A stretch of DNA of 64,000 bases from Nocardia jejuensis NBRC 103114. GTDB lineage: Bacteria > Actinomycetota > Actinomycetes > Mycobacteriales > Mycobacteriaceae. The notes below the pieces were generated by a model. The model worked only from the letters and a program-made list of their open reading frames with translations. It was not told the DNA's origin and ran no database searches. A program made the position numbers and the translations under genes. The DNA lies in the NCBI RefSeq assembly GCF_001613145.1, contig NZ_BDBU01000030.1, forward strand, positions 122,835-186,834, in the 5' to 3' direction. Positions 1 to 7,866 of this stretch are shown piece by piece; the stretch's first letter is position 1, and each line of letters starts with the position of its first letter.

Positions 1-374
1 CCGACGGACAGTCCGTCGCGGATTCCGCCCGCGGCATTGGTCAGCAGGATGGTCTGCGCGCCCGCCGCGACGGCGGTGCGGATGTTGTGCACGACCTGCG
101 CGGGCTCATGGCCCTCGTACAGATGCTGACGTCCCATCAGCAGCAGTACGGGTGCGTCGTTCACCACGACGGAGTGGATGGTGCCCTGATGTCCCTGCGC
201 GGTGGGCGATCCGAACCCGGGCACCTCGGCCATCGGCAGCGAGGCGGCCGGTTCGCCGATTTCCGCGGCGGCCTCCTGCCAGCCCGATCCGAGAATCACC
301 GCGACCCGGTGATGCTCGGCTCCCGTACGTTCGGCAATCGCCTTCGCGGCCTGCTCGGCTAGCATGTCGCCCAC
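1..374 (-). CDS. deoD: Purine nucleoside phosphorylase, N-terminal part (runs off window start)
   Basis: The reverse strand reads about 124 codons of a purine nucleoside phosphorylase. This enzyme phosphorolyses purine nucleosides to free base and pentose-1-phosphate in salvage. Visible family motifs are VAVILGSGW near the N-terminus (phosphate loop), VPGFGSPTAQGHQG, LLLMGRQHLYEGH and LTNAAGG. The rest of the protein lies beyond base 1. A GTG at 374 and an ATG at 365 are both possible in-frame starts. In mycobacteria deoD also neighbours the amidohydrolase pair found downstream here, which supports the call. Confidence 0.9.
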   Translation of the reverse strand, partial: MGDMLAEQAAKAIAERTGAEHHRVAVILGSGWQEAAAEIGEPAASLPMAEVPGFGSPTAQGHQGTIHSVVVNDAPVLLLMGRQHLYEGHEPAQVVHNIRTAVAAGAQTILLTNAAGGIRDGLSV

Positions 375-500
375 CCTAGTACTCGGTGATCTCGCGTGCG
401 CGATGGCCGCCCCGACCTGCCGGTTCAATCCCTTTGCCGGTTCTCTCGGCGGTCGCAACGCCACGGCTACCCGTCGGTAGGTAACCGGATCCGCCCCCGC

Positions 501-506
501 TACGCT
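501..506 (+). promoter_or_regulatory. -10 hexamer TACGCT, leaderless start at 513
   Basis: TACGCT matches the actinobacterial TANNNT -10 pattern and ends exactly seven bases before the A of the ATG at 513. That places the predicted transcript start on the start codon. No Shine-Dalgarno sequence precedes this ATG. Confidence 0.5.
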
Positions 507-512
507 GCATCC

Positions 513-1220
513 ATGCCGTTTTTGAAGCGTGATGGGGACGTGTTCGTGCTGTACCTCGGTGCCGAGGGCCAGAACATCGACAGCGAGAACCGTTTCCACC
601 CCGACTGGATCACCGAGGTCCACTCGCTGCTCGACGAGGTCGAGGCGTCCGAGGGCCCGGCCGCGCTGGTCGTCACCAGCAATGGCAAGTTCTTCAGCAA
701 TGGGCTCGACACCGACTGGCTGTTCGGCAATTTCGACAAGAACTGCTGGTACCTGGACCGGGTGCACTCGCTCTACACCCGCCTGCTGACCTTCCCGACC
801 CCGACCGTCGCCGCGGTGAACGGCCACGCCTTCGGCGCCGGCGCCATGCTCGCCACCTCTTGCGACTTCCGCGTCATGCGCGCGGACCGCGGTTTCTGGT
901 GCCTGCCCGAGGTGCACCTGGGCATGCCCTTCACCGTCGCGATGAACTCGCTGCTGACCAACCGCCTGATCAATCAGGTCGCGGTCGAGGCCATGACCAC
1001 CGGCCGCCGCTACGGCGCGGACGACGCCATCGCCGCAGGCATCGTGGACGCCAAGGCGGATGCGGAGTCGTTGCTGTCGGTGGCCGTCGCGCGTGCGGAC
1101 CTGCTCAAGGGCAACCGCAAGCCGAACCTTCAGGTCATCAAGCGCGCCCTGCACGAGCGTGCGCTGGCCGGGTTGGCCGTCGAGACCACCCCGGAGAATC
1201 TGGGCTTCAGCCCCAGCTGA
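513..1220 (+). CDS. Enoyl-CoA hydratase/isomerase (crotonase) family protein
   Basis: This 235-aa protein has the crotonase fold. Such enzymes stabilise a CoA-thioester enolate, usually in fatty-acid oxidation. LVVTSNGKFFSNGLD provides the oxyanion-hole segment. AAVNGHAFGAGAMLA and LPEVHLGMPF are the core motifs. Overall it resembles the delta3,delta2-enoyl-CoA isomerase branch more than classical hydratases, which I infer from the short length and SNGLD motif. ATG 513 is chosen because the family begins at MPFLKRDGDVFVL and a leaderless -10 sits just upstream, although the frame is open further 5'. A strong hairpin terminator follows. Substrate unknown. Confidence 0.85.
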   Translation: MPFLKRDGDVFVLYLGAEGQNIDSENRFHPDWITEVHSLLDEVEASEGPAALVVTSNGKFFSNGLDTDWLFGNFDKNCWYLDRVHSLYTRLLTFPTPTVAAVNGHAFGAGAMLATSCDFRVMRADRGFWCLPEVHLGMPFTVAMNSLLTNRLINQVAVEAMTTGRRYGADDAIAAGIVDAKADAESLLSVAVARADLLKGNRKPNLQVIKRALHERALAGLAVETTPENLGFSPS

Positions 1221-1240
1221 GCTGGACATTCATTCGATTC

Positions 1241-1274
1241 GTGATCCCCGGCCGGGCTTCCGGCCGGGGATCAC
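1241..1274 (+). terminator. Intrinsic terminator, perfect 15-bp stem
   Basis: Arms 1241-1255 and 1260-1274 are exact reverse complements around a 4-base loop, 20 bases after the crotonase stop codon. There is no long T run, as is usual in actinobacteria. Confidence 0.75.
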
Positions 1275-1506
1275 GTTGTCTGCGTGTCCTATTCGTCGGG
1301 TTCGGTAACCCGTCTCATAGATTTGTTCCGGGTGATTCCCGGGTTGCGCCCCCGAAATTTTCCTGGTTACCGGCGCGTCGAAGGAGATTTCGGGCTCACC
1401 TGCTGCGACACCTCAGCATGCGAGTGCAAGACTGTGTGCCATGCCACCATCGCGCCACGGCGATGACCGGAGCCTTCGAATACCGATCAGTCGGCACGAC
1501 TCGACC

Positions 1507-2784
1507 ATGTCGTCGCCGGCTGCTGCCGTGTCGCCGGGCGGCCCGGCCTCGGCCGTGGCGGCCGGCACGGCCCTGATCCCGAAGCCCGATCCGGCGCTGA
1601 TCGCGAAGTCCGACGCGGCGGTGGCCGCCGCCCGCGCCGAGTTGCTCGCGCTGTCGCACAGCATTCACGCCGAGCCGGAACTCGCCTTCGAGGAATTCCG
1701 CAGCGTCGCGAAGACGATCGAACCGTTGCGCGAGCACGGTTTCCGGATCGACTCGGGCGTGGCCGACCTGCCGACCGCCTTCACCGCCGAGTACGGCAGT
1801 GGGGATCTGGTGGTCGGCGTCTTCGCCGAATACGACGCGCTGCCGGAGATCGGACATGCCTGCGGGCACAACATCATCGCCGCGTCCGCCGTCGGCGCCG
1901 CACTGGGATTGGCCGCGGTGGCCGACGCCTGCGGCATCACGGTGAAGGTGTTCGGCACGCCCGCCGAGGAGAGCGGCGGCGGCAAGGTGCTCATGCTCGA
2001 GCGCGGCGTCTTCGACGATCTGGCGATGGCGCTCATGGTGCATCCGGGTCCGGTCGATATCGCCGGTGCGCATTCGCTCGCGCTCGCGGATCTCTCGGTG
2101 GTCTACCGTGGCCGCGAATCGCATGCCAGCGCCGCGCCCGAACACGGACGAAACGCCCTCGACGCCGTCACCGTCGCTCAAGTTGCCTTGGGTTTGCTCC
2201 GGCAACATCTCCTTCCCGGACAGCAACTCCACGGTATAGTCGCCTCGGGCGGCGTGGCCCCCAATATCGTGCCCGGACACGCGGAACTGCTGTATTACCT
2301 ACGGGCAGTCGACTCCGCGACCCTCGACGATCTGATGCAACGCGCATCGGCCTGTTTCGAGGCAGGCGCCCTGGCGACCGGATGTACACATGAAATCCGG
2401 AAGCTCGCGCCGACATATACCGAGCTCACTCCCGATAGCGCACTACTGTGTGCCTATCGCGAGCAGATCCGCGAACTCGGACGTGAGCCCATTGCCCCGG
2501 AACTCGAGGCGCAGCGGCCGCTCGGCAGCACCGATATGGGCAACGTCACCAACGTCATCGCGGGGATTCATCCGGTGATCGGCATCGACGCCGGTGGTGC
2601 GGTGACGCACCAGCCTGCCTTCGCGGCAGCGGCTGTGAACGCCTCGGCCGACCGCGCCGTCCTGGACGGGGCAACGGCTTTGGCTCGTACTGCGATAACC
2701 ATCGCAGGCGACGAGTCGCACAGGGACAGGTTGTCGGAACGCGTCATACAACGGCAGTTTCAGCGACAGGAGGACATTCGGTGA
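1507..2784 (+). CDS. amiB1: M20 family amidohydrolase (AmiB1-like)
   Basis: This 425-aa zinc-dependent amidohydrolase belongs to peptidase family M20, which removes acyl or peptide groups from amino-acid derivatives. The metal site is visible in HSIHAEPELAFEE, FAEYDALPEIGHACGHN and the PAEESGGGK glutamate motif. A C-terminal ASTDMGNV-like segment (GSTDMGNVTNV) supplies a further metal ligand. The order deoD-amiB1-amiA1 matches mycobacteria, so the gene next to deoD is called amiB1. ATG 1507 is preferred over the in-frame ATG 1441, since residues before MSSPAAAV look unlike the family. Its stop overlaps the next start (GTGA), implying translational coupling. The physiological substrate is unknown. 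Confidence 0.85.
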   Translation: MSSPAAAVSPGGPASAVAAGTALIPKPDPALIAKSDAAVAAARAELLALSHSIHAEPELAFEEFRSVAKTIEPLREHGFRIDSGVADLPTAFTAEYGSGDLVVGVFAEYDALPEIGHACGHNIIAASAVGAALGLAAVADACGITVKVFGTPAEESGGGKVLMLERGVFDDLAMALMVHPGPVDIAGAHSLALADLSVVYRGRESHASAAPEHGRNALDAVTVAQVALGLLRQHLLPGQQLHGIVASGGVAPNIVPGHAELLYYLRAVDSATLDDLMQRASACFEAGALATGCTHEIRKLAPTYTELTPDSALLCAYREQIRELGREPIAPELEAQRPLGSTDMGNVTNVIAGIHPVIGIDAGGAVTHQPAFAAAAVNASADRAVLDGATALARTAITIAGDESHRDRLSERVIQRQFQRQEDIR

Positions 2785-4106
2785 GCACAACCGGCCGGTC
2801 CATGGCGGGAGCATCAAGCCTGGAGACGGCAGCTCGCGCAACCGTGGAAGGCCATGCGAGCGCTCTGACAGGCACAGCGCGCAGTATCGGACCGAAAGCG
2901 GTGTGCGTGAACACGCAGGCCGCGGGGAGCGTCGCCATGGGACCGGCATCTGGACACGAAGTGGTCGACTCCTGGCTTTCGGAGCACATGGACGATCTGA
3001 TTTCGTGGCGCCGTCACATCCACGCCAACCCGGAACTCTCCCGCACCGAGTTCGGGACCACGGAGTTCGTGGCGTCCTGGCTGGTGAAGGCGGGACTCGA
3101 GCCGCGCAAGCTACCGGGCTCGACCGGCATCATCTGTGACATCGGCCCGGACACCCCGCGCATCGGCCTGCGCGCCGACATGGACGCGCTGCCGATGCAG
3201 GAGTACACGGGTCTCCCGTTCGCCTCCACCGTGCCGGGCGTCTCGCACGCCTGCGGGCACGACGCGCACACGGCCATCCTGCTCGGCACGGCCATGGCGC
3301 TCGCCGAGGTTCCGGAGCTGCCGGTGGGTGTGCGGCTGGTGTTCCAGCCCGCCGAGGAGGTCATGCCCGGCGGTGCGATCGACATGGTCGCCGCGGGCGC
3401 GATGGAGGACGTGTCGCGGATGTTCGCGGTGCACTGCGATCCGCGCCTGGAGGTCGGACAGGTCGGCATTCGCGTCGGCGCGATCACCTCGGCCGCCGAC
3501 ACGGTGGAACTCGTGCTCGACTCCCCGGGCGGCCACACCTCGCGCCCGCATCTCACCAGTGATCTCGTGTACGCCATCGGCACCGTCATCACCGGTCTGC
3601 CGGGCCTGCTGAGCCGCCGGATCGATCCGCGCACCAGCACCGTCATGGTGTGGGGCGCGGTGTCGGCGGGCAAGGCGCCCAACGCGATTCCGCAGACCGG
3701 CATGCTCACCGGCACCGTCCGCACCGGCGATCACGCCACCTGGTCGCTGCTCGAGCCGATGGTGCGCGAGATCGTCGAGGGCCTGCTCGCCCCGACCGGC
3801 GTGCGCTACCAGCTCAACTACAAGCGCGGCGTGCCCCCGGTCGTGAACGACGAGACCGCGGTCCGCATGTTCGAGGAGGCCATTCGCGGCCTCGGCCCGG
3901 ACGCGCTCGCGGACACCCAGCAGTCCGGCGGCGGCGAGGACTTCTCCTGGTACCTGGAAGAGGTTCCGGGCGCGATGGCGCGCCTGGGCGTCTGGTCCGG
4001 TCAGGGTGAACAGCTCGATCTGCACCAGCCGACCTTCGACATCGACGAGCGCGCGTTGGCCGCCGGTGTCCGGGTCATGACGAATATCGTGCTCAACGCG
4101 CGCTGA
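2781..4106 (+). CDS. amiA1: M20 family amidohydrolase (AmiA1-like)
   Basis: A second M20 amidohydrolase, 441 aa. The family motifs are RRHIHANPELSRTEFGT, GLRADMDALPMQEYTGLPF, SHACGHDAHTA, FQPAEEVMPGGA and the late GGGEDFSWYLE. These fit IAA-amino-acid or N-acyl-amino-acid hydrolases. The GTG at 2781 overlaps the previous stop by four bases and has a good AGGAGG-type site at 2768-2774. That start leaves an extra N-terminal stretch of about 50 residues compared with the usual length near 390, so a later start such as ATG 2938 cannot be excluded. Two head-to-tail paralogues suggest a heteromer or split substrate range, which is an inference. Confidence 0.85.
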   Translation: MSTTGRSMAGASSLETAARATVEGHASALTGTARSIGPKAVCVNTQAAGSVAMGPASGHEVVDSWLSEHMDDLISWRRHIHANPELSRTEFGTTEFVASWLVKAGLEPRKLPGSTGIICDIGPDTPRIGLRADMDALPMQEYTGLPFASTVPGVSHACGHDAHTAILLGTAMALAEVPELPVGVRLVFQPAEEVMPGGAIDMVAAGAMEDVSRMFAVHCDPRLEVGQVGIRVGAITSAADTVELVLDSPGGHTSRPHLTSDLVYAIGTVITGLPGLLSRRIDPRTSTVMVWGAVSAGKAPNAIPQTGMLTGTVRTGDHATWSLLEPMVREIVEGLLAPTGVRYQLNYKRGVPPVVNDETAVRMFEEAIRGLGPDALADTQQSGGGEDFSWYLEEVPGAMARLGVWSGQGEQLDLHQPTFDIDERALAAGVRVMTNIVLNAR

Positions 4107-4114
4107 CGCGTCCG

Positions 4115-4159
4115 AAAGGCCGGGCCCGCACCCTGTGACAGGGTGCGGGCCCGGCCTTT
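4115..4159 (+). terminator. Terminator, perfect 21-bp stem
   Basis: Arms 4115-4135 and 4139-4159 pair perfectly around a 3-base loop. The stem starts with AAAGG and ends in CCTTTT, so it could work in both directions between the converging genes. Confidence 0.85.
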
Positions 4160-4179
4160 TCCCGGCTTCTGTGAAACAG

Positions 4180-4211
4180 ACCGGGCCGCACCCAGCAGGG
4201 TGCGGCCCGGT
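4180..4211 (-). terminator. Second hairpin between convergent genes, 14-bp stem
   Basis: Arms 4180-4193 and 4198-4211 are perfectly complementary with an AGCA loop. It lies just downstream of the reverse-strand gene at 4236 and probably ends that transcript. Confidence 0.7.
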
Positions 4212-4235
4212 ATCGGATGTATCAGGGAATCGAAG

Positions 4236-4715
4236 CTACGGACCGAAGGTGCCCGGCCCCACGTTCTTGCTGTTGCGGGTGCGCAGAGCGAGCACGTAAT
4301 CGGCTGGGGCGCCTGCTTTTTCGGCGGCATCGGAGATCACGCCGATATAGCGGGCCGAGGGTAGACCGCCCTCGTAGGAATCGAGCACGTACAGCCAGGC
4401 CAGCACCGGATCGGATCCGGTGCCCTGGTTGGCGGTGACGCGAAGCCGGATCTTCTTGTGGATGCCGAAGTCGGAGCCCTCCCAGCGATCCAGACTCGAC
4501 TCGTCCTCACTCGGGACGTCGTAGAGCACTACGAAGACGCGTGAGCCCGGCTCCTCGACCACCGTCGCGAGCGGTCCCTCCCAGCCGATGTCGTCCCCGG
4601 CGAAGGTGAGGCGCCACCCCTCCAGCCAGCCGGTTCCGTACACAGGGGAGTGCGGACAGCGCTTGAGCATCTGCTCGGGATCCATGTTGGATCCATAGGC
4701 GGCGTAAATCGGCAC
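4236..4715 (-). CDS. Gamma-glutamylcyclotransferase-like protein (Rv3304 family)
   Basis: A 159-aa protein with the GGCT/AIG2 fold start MPIYAAYGSNMDPEQM, where YGSN is the glutamyl-binding loop. It also has the usual late acidic segment SEDESSLDRWEGSDFG, whose glutamate is the likely catalytic acid of this family. A following VLDSYEGGLPSARY block fits as well. Members act on gamma-glutamyl amines or peptides, but the substrate here is unknown. The gene sits between amiA1 and lpdA exactly as Rv3304 does. The GTG at 4715 is supported by a TAGGCT hexamer (4722-4727, reverse strand) placed for a leaderless start. Confidence 0.75.
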   Translation of the reverse strand: MPIYAAYGSNMDPEQMLKRCPHSPVYGTGWLEGWRLTFAGDDIGWEGPLATVVEEPGSRVFVVLYDVPSEDESSLDRWEGSDFGIHKKIRLRVTANQGTGSDPVLAWLYVLDSYEGGLPSARYIGVISDAAEKAGAPADYVLALRTRNSKNVGPGTFGP

Positions 4716-4721
4716 GGTAGA

Positions 4722-4727
4722 AGCCTA
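4722..4727 (-). promoter_or_regulatory. -10 hexamer TAGGCT, leaderless start at 4715
   Basis: On the reverse strand TAGGCT is followed by six bases and then the GTG of the cyclotransferase-like gene, the same spacing seen at many starts in this window. Confidence 0.5.
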
Positions 4728-4961
4728 TCGAACAATCCGGCCCAACCATCCCGGATCCCTATCAATGGCGGTTCGCACCGGCTCAGCAACCGCTCGGTTC
4801 GTGACTCCGAGACGAGGTGGGACCCCGTGCGGCAGCCCGGGTGGCCGGACCGAAATTGTGACGAAGATGTCTTCAGACGTGGTCGGACCTGTACGAACGT
4901 GAACCGATAACGTGGTAGACCGGCACCGGAGATCCCGGGGCCGAGGCAGAAGCGAGGGACA

Positions 4962-6365
4962 ATGACCCGCATTGCGATCATCGGAGGCGGCCCCGCCGGT
5001 TACGAAGCGGCGTTGGTGGCCGCACAGCACGGGGCGCCGGTCACGTTGATCGACTGCGACGGTATCGGCGGTGCGTGTGTGCTGTGGGACTGTGTGCCGT
5101 CGAAGACTTTCATCGCGTCCACGGGCGTGCGCACCGATCTGCGCCGCGCCCGCGATCTCGGAATCACCGTGCATCCCTCGCAGGCGCAGGTCCGCCTGGC
5201 CGAGGTGAACTCGCGCGTGAAGGCGCTCGCGCAGGCGCAGTCCTCCGACATCAAGGTGAAGCTGCAGACTGCCGGCGTCGAGGTGCTGCCCGGGCGGGGC
5301 GAAATCATCGACCAGGCCCCGGGTCTGGCCACCCATCTGGTGAAGGCCACGCTCGCCGACGGCAGCCAGCGGCTCATCGAGGCCGAGGTGGTGCTGCTGG
5401 CCACCGGCGCCAGCCCGCGCGTGCTCGAGGGCGCCGAGCCCGACGGTGAGCGAATCCTGAACTGGCGCCAGCTCTATGACCTGAAGGAACTGCCCGAGAC
5501 CCTGGTGGTCGTCGGTTCCGGTGTCACCGGCGCCGAATTCGTTTCCGCCTACACCGAAATGGGCGTGAAGGTGCGGCTGGTGTCCAGCCGGGACCGCGTG
5601 CTGCCCGGCGAGGACGCCGACGCCGCGCTGGTGCTCGAGGACGCGCTCGCCGAGCGCGGTGTGGAACTGGTCAAGCACGCGCGCGCCGACGCCGTGGAGC
5701 GCACCGCCGACGGCATCGTGGTGAAGCTGTCCGACGGCCGCACGGTCACCGGCTCGCACGCCCTCATGACCGTCGGCTCGGTGCCGAACACGCAGGGACT
5801 GGGTCTCGCGCGCATCGGCGTCGAACTCGACAAGGGCGGATACCTGCGCGTGGACCGGGTTTCGCGGACCACCGCGCCCGGCGTGTACGCCGCGGGCGAC
5901 TGCACCGGCCTGCTGCCGCTGGCCTCGGTGGCCGCCATGCAGGGCCGGATCGCGATGTACCACGCGCTCGGTGAGGGCGTGCAGCCGATTCGCCTCAAGA
6001 CCGTGGCGTCGGCGGTGTTCACCCGTCCGGAGATCGCGACCGTCGGCGTCAGCCAGACCTCGATCGACAACGGCGAGACCCCGGCCCGCACGGTCATGCT
6101 GCCGCTCAACACCAACCCGCGCGCCAAGATGCTGGGTCTGCGACGGGGTTTCGTGAAGATCTTCTGCCGTCCGGCCACCGGTGTGGTGATCGGCGGTGTC
6201 GTGGTCGCGCCGATCGCCTCGGAGCTGATCCAGCCGATCGCCCTTGCGGTGCAGAACAATCTGACGGTCAACGACCTGGCGCAGACCTTCTCGGTGTACC
6301 CCTCGCTGACCGGATCGGTCACCGAGGCGGCGCGTCAGCTGATGCGCCACGACGATCTGGACTGA
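4962..6365 (+). CDS. lpdA: NAD(P)H:quinone reductase of the lipoamide-dehydrogenase superfamily (LpdA)
   Basis: This 467-aa FAD enzyme has an N-terminal dinucleotide site IIGGGPAGYEAA (residues 6-17). A second Rossmann motif is VVVGSGVTGAEF, and the FAD-binding block is VYAAGDCTGLLPLASVA. By family knowledge LpdA reduces quinones with NAD(P)H and protects against oxidative stress. The redox-site region reads GGACVLWDCVPSK, so C39 and C44 form a CxxxxC pair. M. tuberculosis LpdA, as I recall it, lacks one of these cysteines. The C-terminal His-Glu dyad of true lipoamide dehydrogenases is replaced by Y446-P-S-L-T-G451, so lipoamide activity is unlikely. In mycobacteria glpD2 is the adjacent gene; here several genes intervene. 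Confidence 0.88.
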   Translation: MTRIAIIGGGPAGYEAALVAAQHGAPVTLIDCDGIGGACVLWDCVPSKTFIASTGVRTDLRRARDLGITVHPSQAQVRLAEVNSRVKALAQAQSSDIKVKLQTAGVEVLPGRGEIIDQAPGLATHLVKATLADGSQRLIEAEVVLLATGASPRVLEGAEPDGERILNWRQLYDLKELPETLVVVGSGVTGAEFVSAYTEMGVKVRLVSSRDRVLPGEDADAALVLEDALAERGVELVKHARADAVERTADGIVVKLSDGRTVTGSHALMTVGSVPNTQGLGLARIGVELDKGGYLRVDRVSRTTAPGVYAAGDCTGLLPLASVAAMQGRIAMYHALGEGVQPIRLKTVASAVFTRPEIATVGVSQTSIDNGETPARTVMLPLNTNPRAKMLGLRRGFVKIFCRPATGVVIGGVVVAPIASELIQPIALAVQNNLTVNDLAQTFSVYPSLTGSVTEAARQLMRHDDLD

Positions 6366-6599
6366 GCCCGAATCGATTCGGCGCGCGGCGCAGGGGTTTT
6401 CGGCAGCGCTGTGAAAGCCCAGGTGACCGTCCTCGCCTTGCTGCCTTGTCGCCCTTGTGATTCAATCCGCGACGGAAGCGATCGGCAGGGCGGTCGCTGA
6501 GTGTGACGTAGCGGGGATGCTCCATACGCCCGGGACGCGGCTCCTTCTCGCCCTCCCTTTCCGATCGTGCCGACGAGGGACGAAGGAATAGAGCGAAAA

Positions 6600-7748
6600 G
6601 TGAAGCATCGCAAGCCGAGTCGGATCAAGGCCAGCACCTCCCTGACGCTGGCCGGGGCGGCCGCCGTGATGAGCCTGCTGGGTTCGCCCGCGAACGCCGC
6701 GCCCGCTGATCCCGGTGCGGTACCGGCCGCGCCCGGCCAACAGCCAGGGACCACCGACGAGAACGTCATCCCCGAGAATCAGAAAGCCGAAGTCGTTCCC
6801 GGCGCGAAGCCGGACACGAGCAAGCCCGAGAAGAACCAGCAGCAGCCGAGTCAGCCGGGCGTGACCACGCCGGGCTCGCCGTCGCCGGACACCACCACGC
6901 CCAAGACCGACGAGAAGAAGCCGGACGCGACGCAGCCGAACGGCGGTCAGCCCGCCGGTGACACTCCGAAGGCGGACGGTGGCGAGGCGCAGCCCGCCGT
7001 CGTCACTCCGCAGGCGCCGACGCAGCCGAAGAACTCGCGCCCGACCCAGCCCGGTGTGACGGTGCCCCGCGTGGCCCCGCTGCCGGTGCCCGGCCAGGAC
7101 ACGGTGCCGGCCGTTCCGGCCGTGGTGACCCCGGGTCAGCCCAATGCCGAGACCAAGCCGACCGTGCCGGGCGCGCAGCCGAACCAGCAGACCGTGCCGG
7201 GCGCCACCGGCGGCGGCGCGCAGGACCCCGATCGCAGCACTCTCACGGGCCAGGAGACGGTCCCGCAGCCGCGTTGGCAGTCTCCGGCCGTCGAAGCGGC
7301 CCCGGCGGCTCCTGTGGTCGAAATGACGGGTCCGCACACCGAGATCGGCGCCAACATCGACGGCGGCGGCGCGCTCCCCGGTTTCGCGGCCAACACGCAC
7401 CACTTCAGCAACCTGGACGGCTACGTCGGGACCATCGGCTACACCACCCCGGGTGGTGTCGGCGAGGCCGGCATGTCGCTGGACTTCACGCAGGTCAACC
7501 GGATCAAGGTGACCGCGTTCGCGACCGCCGGTGGCGGCGACGACCGCAAGCTGGAGTTCATTCTGGACAGCACCGTGGCCAACGCGGCCAAGGCCGATGT
7601 CGAGAACTGGGTGCGCCTGATGCCCGGCGGTGCCACCATCCTGGACGCGGCCGGTCAGATTGGTAAGCTCCCGCAGGGTGATATTCCCGGACAGTCTGTC
7701 GACGTCGGCGGCCTGACCACGCAGTTGGGTGGTTCGGTCCAGTACTGA
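6600..7748 (+). CDS. Exported Pro/Thr/Gln-rich protein with conserved-looking C-terminal domain
   Basis: A 382-aa protein whose function I do not recognise. Residues 1-37 form a signal peptide: basic KHRKPSRIK, hydrophobic LTLAGAAAVMSLLG, and cleavage probably after ANA-A. About 200 residues of low-complexity Pro/Thr/Gln/Lys linker follow. A folded C-terminal block from about residue 240 begins near VVEMTGPHTEIGA. It is glycine-rich with alternating beta-type sequence (DGYVGTIGYTTPGG, VNRIKVTAFATAGGGDDRKLEF). The architecture suggests a cell-envelope or secreted protein with a wall-spanning linker. GTG 6600 is chosen because it directly precedes the signal peptide and has AAGGA upstream. An earlier in-frame GTG exists at 6567. 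Confidence 0.7.
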   Translation: MKHRKPSRIKASTSLTLAGAAAVMSLLGSPANAAPADPGAVPAAPGQQPGTTDENVIPENQKAEVVPGAKPDTSKPEKNQQQPSQPGVTTPGSPSPDTTTPKTDEKKPDATQPNGGQPAGDTPKADGGEAQPAVVTPQAPTQPKNSRPTQPGVTVPRVAPLPVPGQDTVPAVPAVVTPGQPNAETKPTVPGAQPNQQTVPGATGGGAQDPDRSTLTGQETVPQPRWQSPAVEAAPAAPVVEMTGPHTEIGANIDGGGALPGFAANTHHFSNLDGYVGTIGYTTPGGVGEAGMSLDFTQVNRIKVTAFATAGGGDDRKLEFILDSTVANAAKADVENWVRLMPGGATILDAAGQIGKLPQGDIPGQSVDVGGLTTQLGGSVQY

Positions 7749-7811
7749 GCAAGGCCCGGCACGCACCGCACCGGCACCGGTGCGGCACGCTGCCGGTGGG
7801 AACAGAGTCGT

Positions 7812-7845
7812 CGCGTGGGGCGGTCGTCAACGACCGCCCCACGCG
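7812..7845 (+). terminator. Terminator, perfect 15-bp stem
   Basis: Arms 7812-7826 and 7831-7845 pair fully around a TCAA loop, between the exported-protein gene and the next gene. It ends a few bases before the latter's ribosome-binding site. Confidence 0.7.
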
Positions 7846-7866
7846 TGTGTGGCGAAAGGACGGGTG

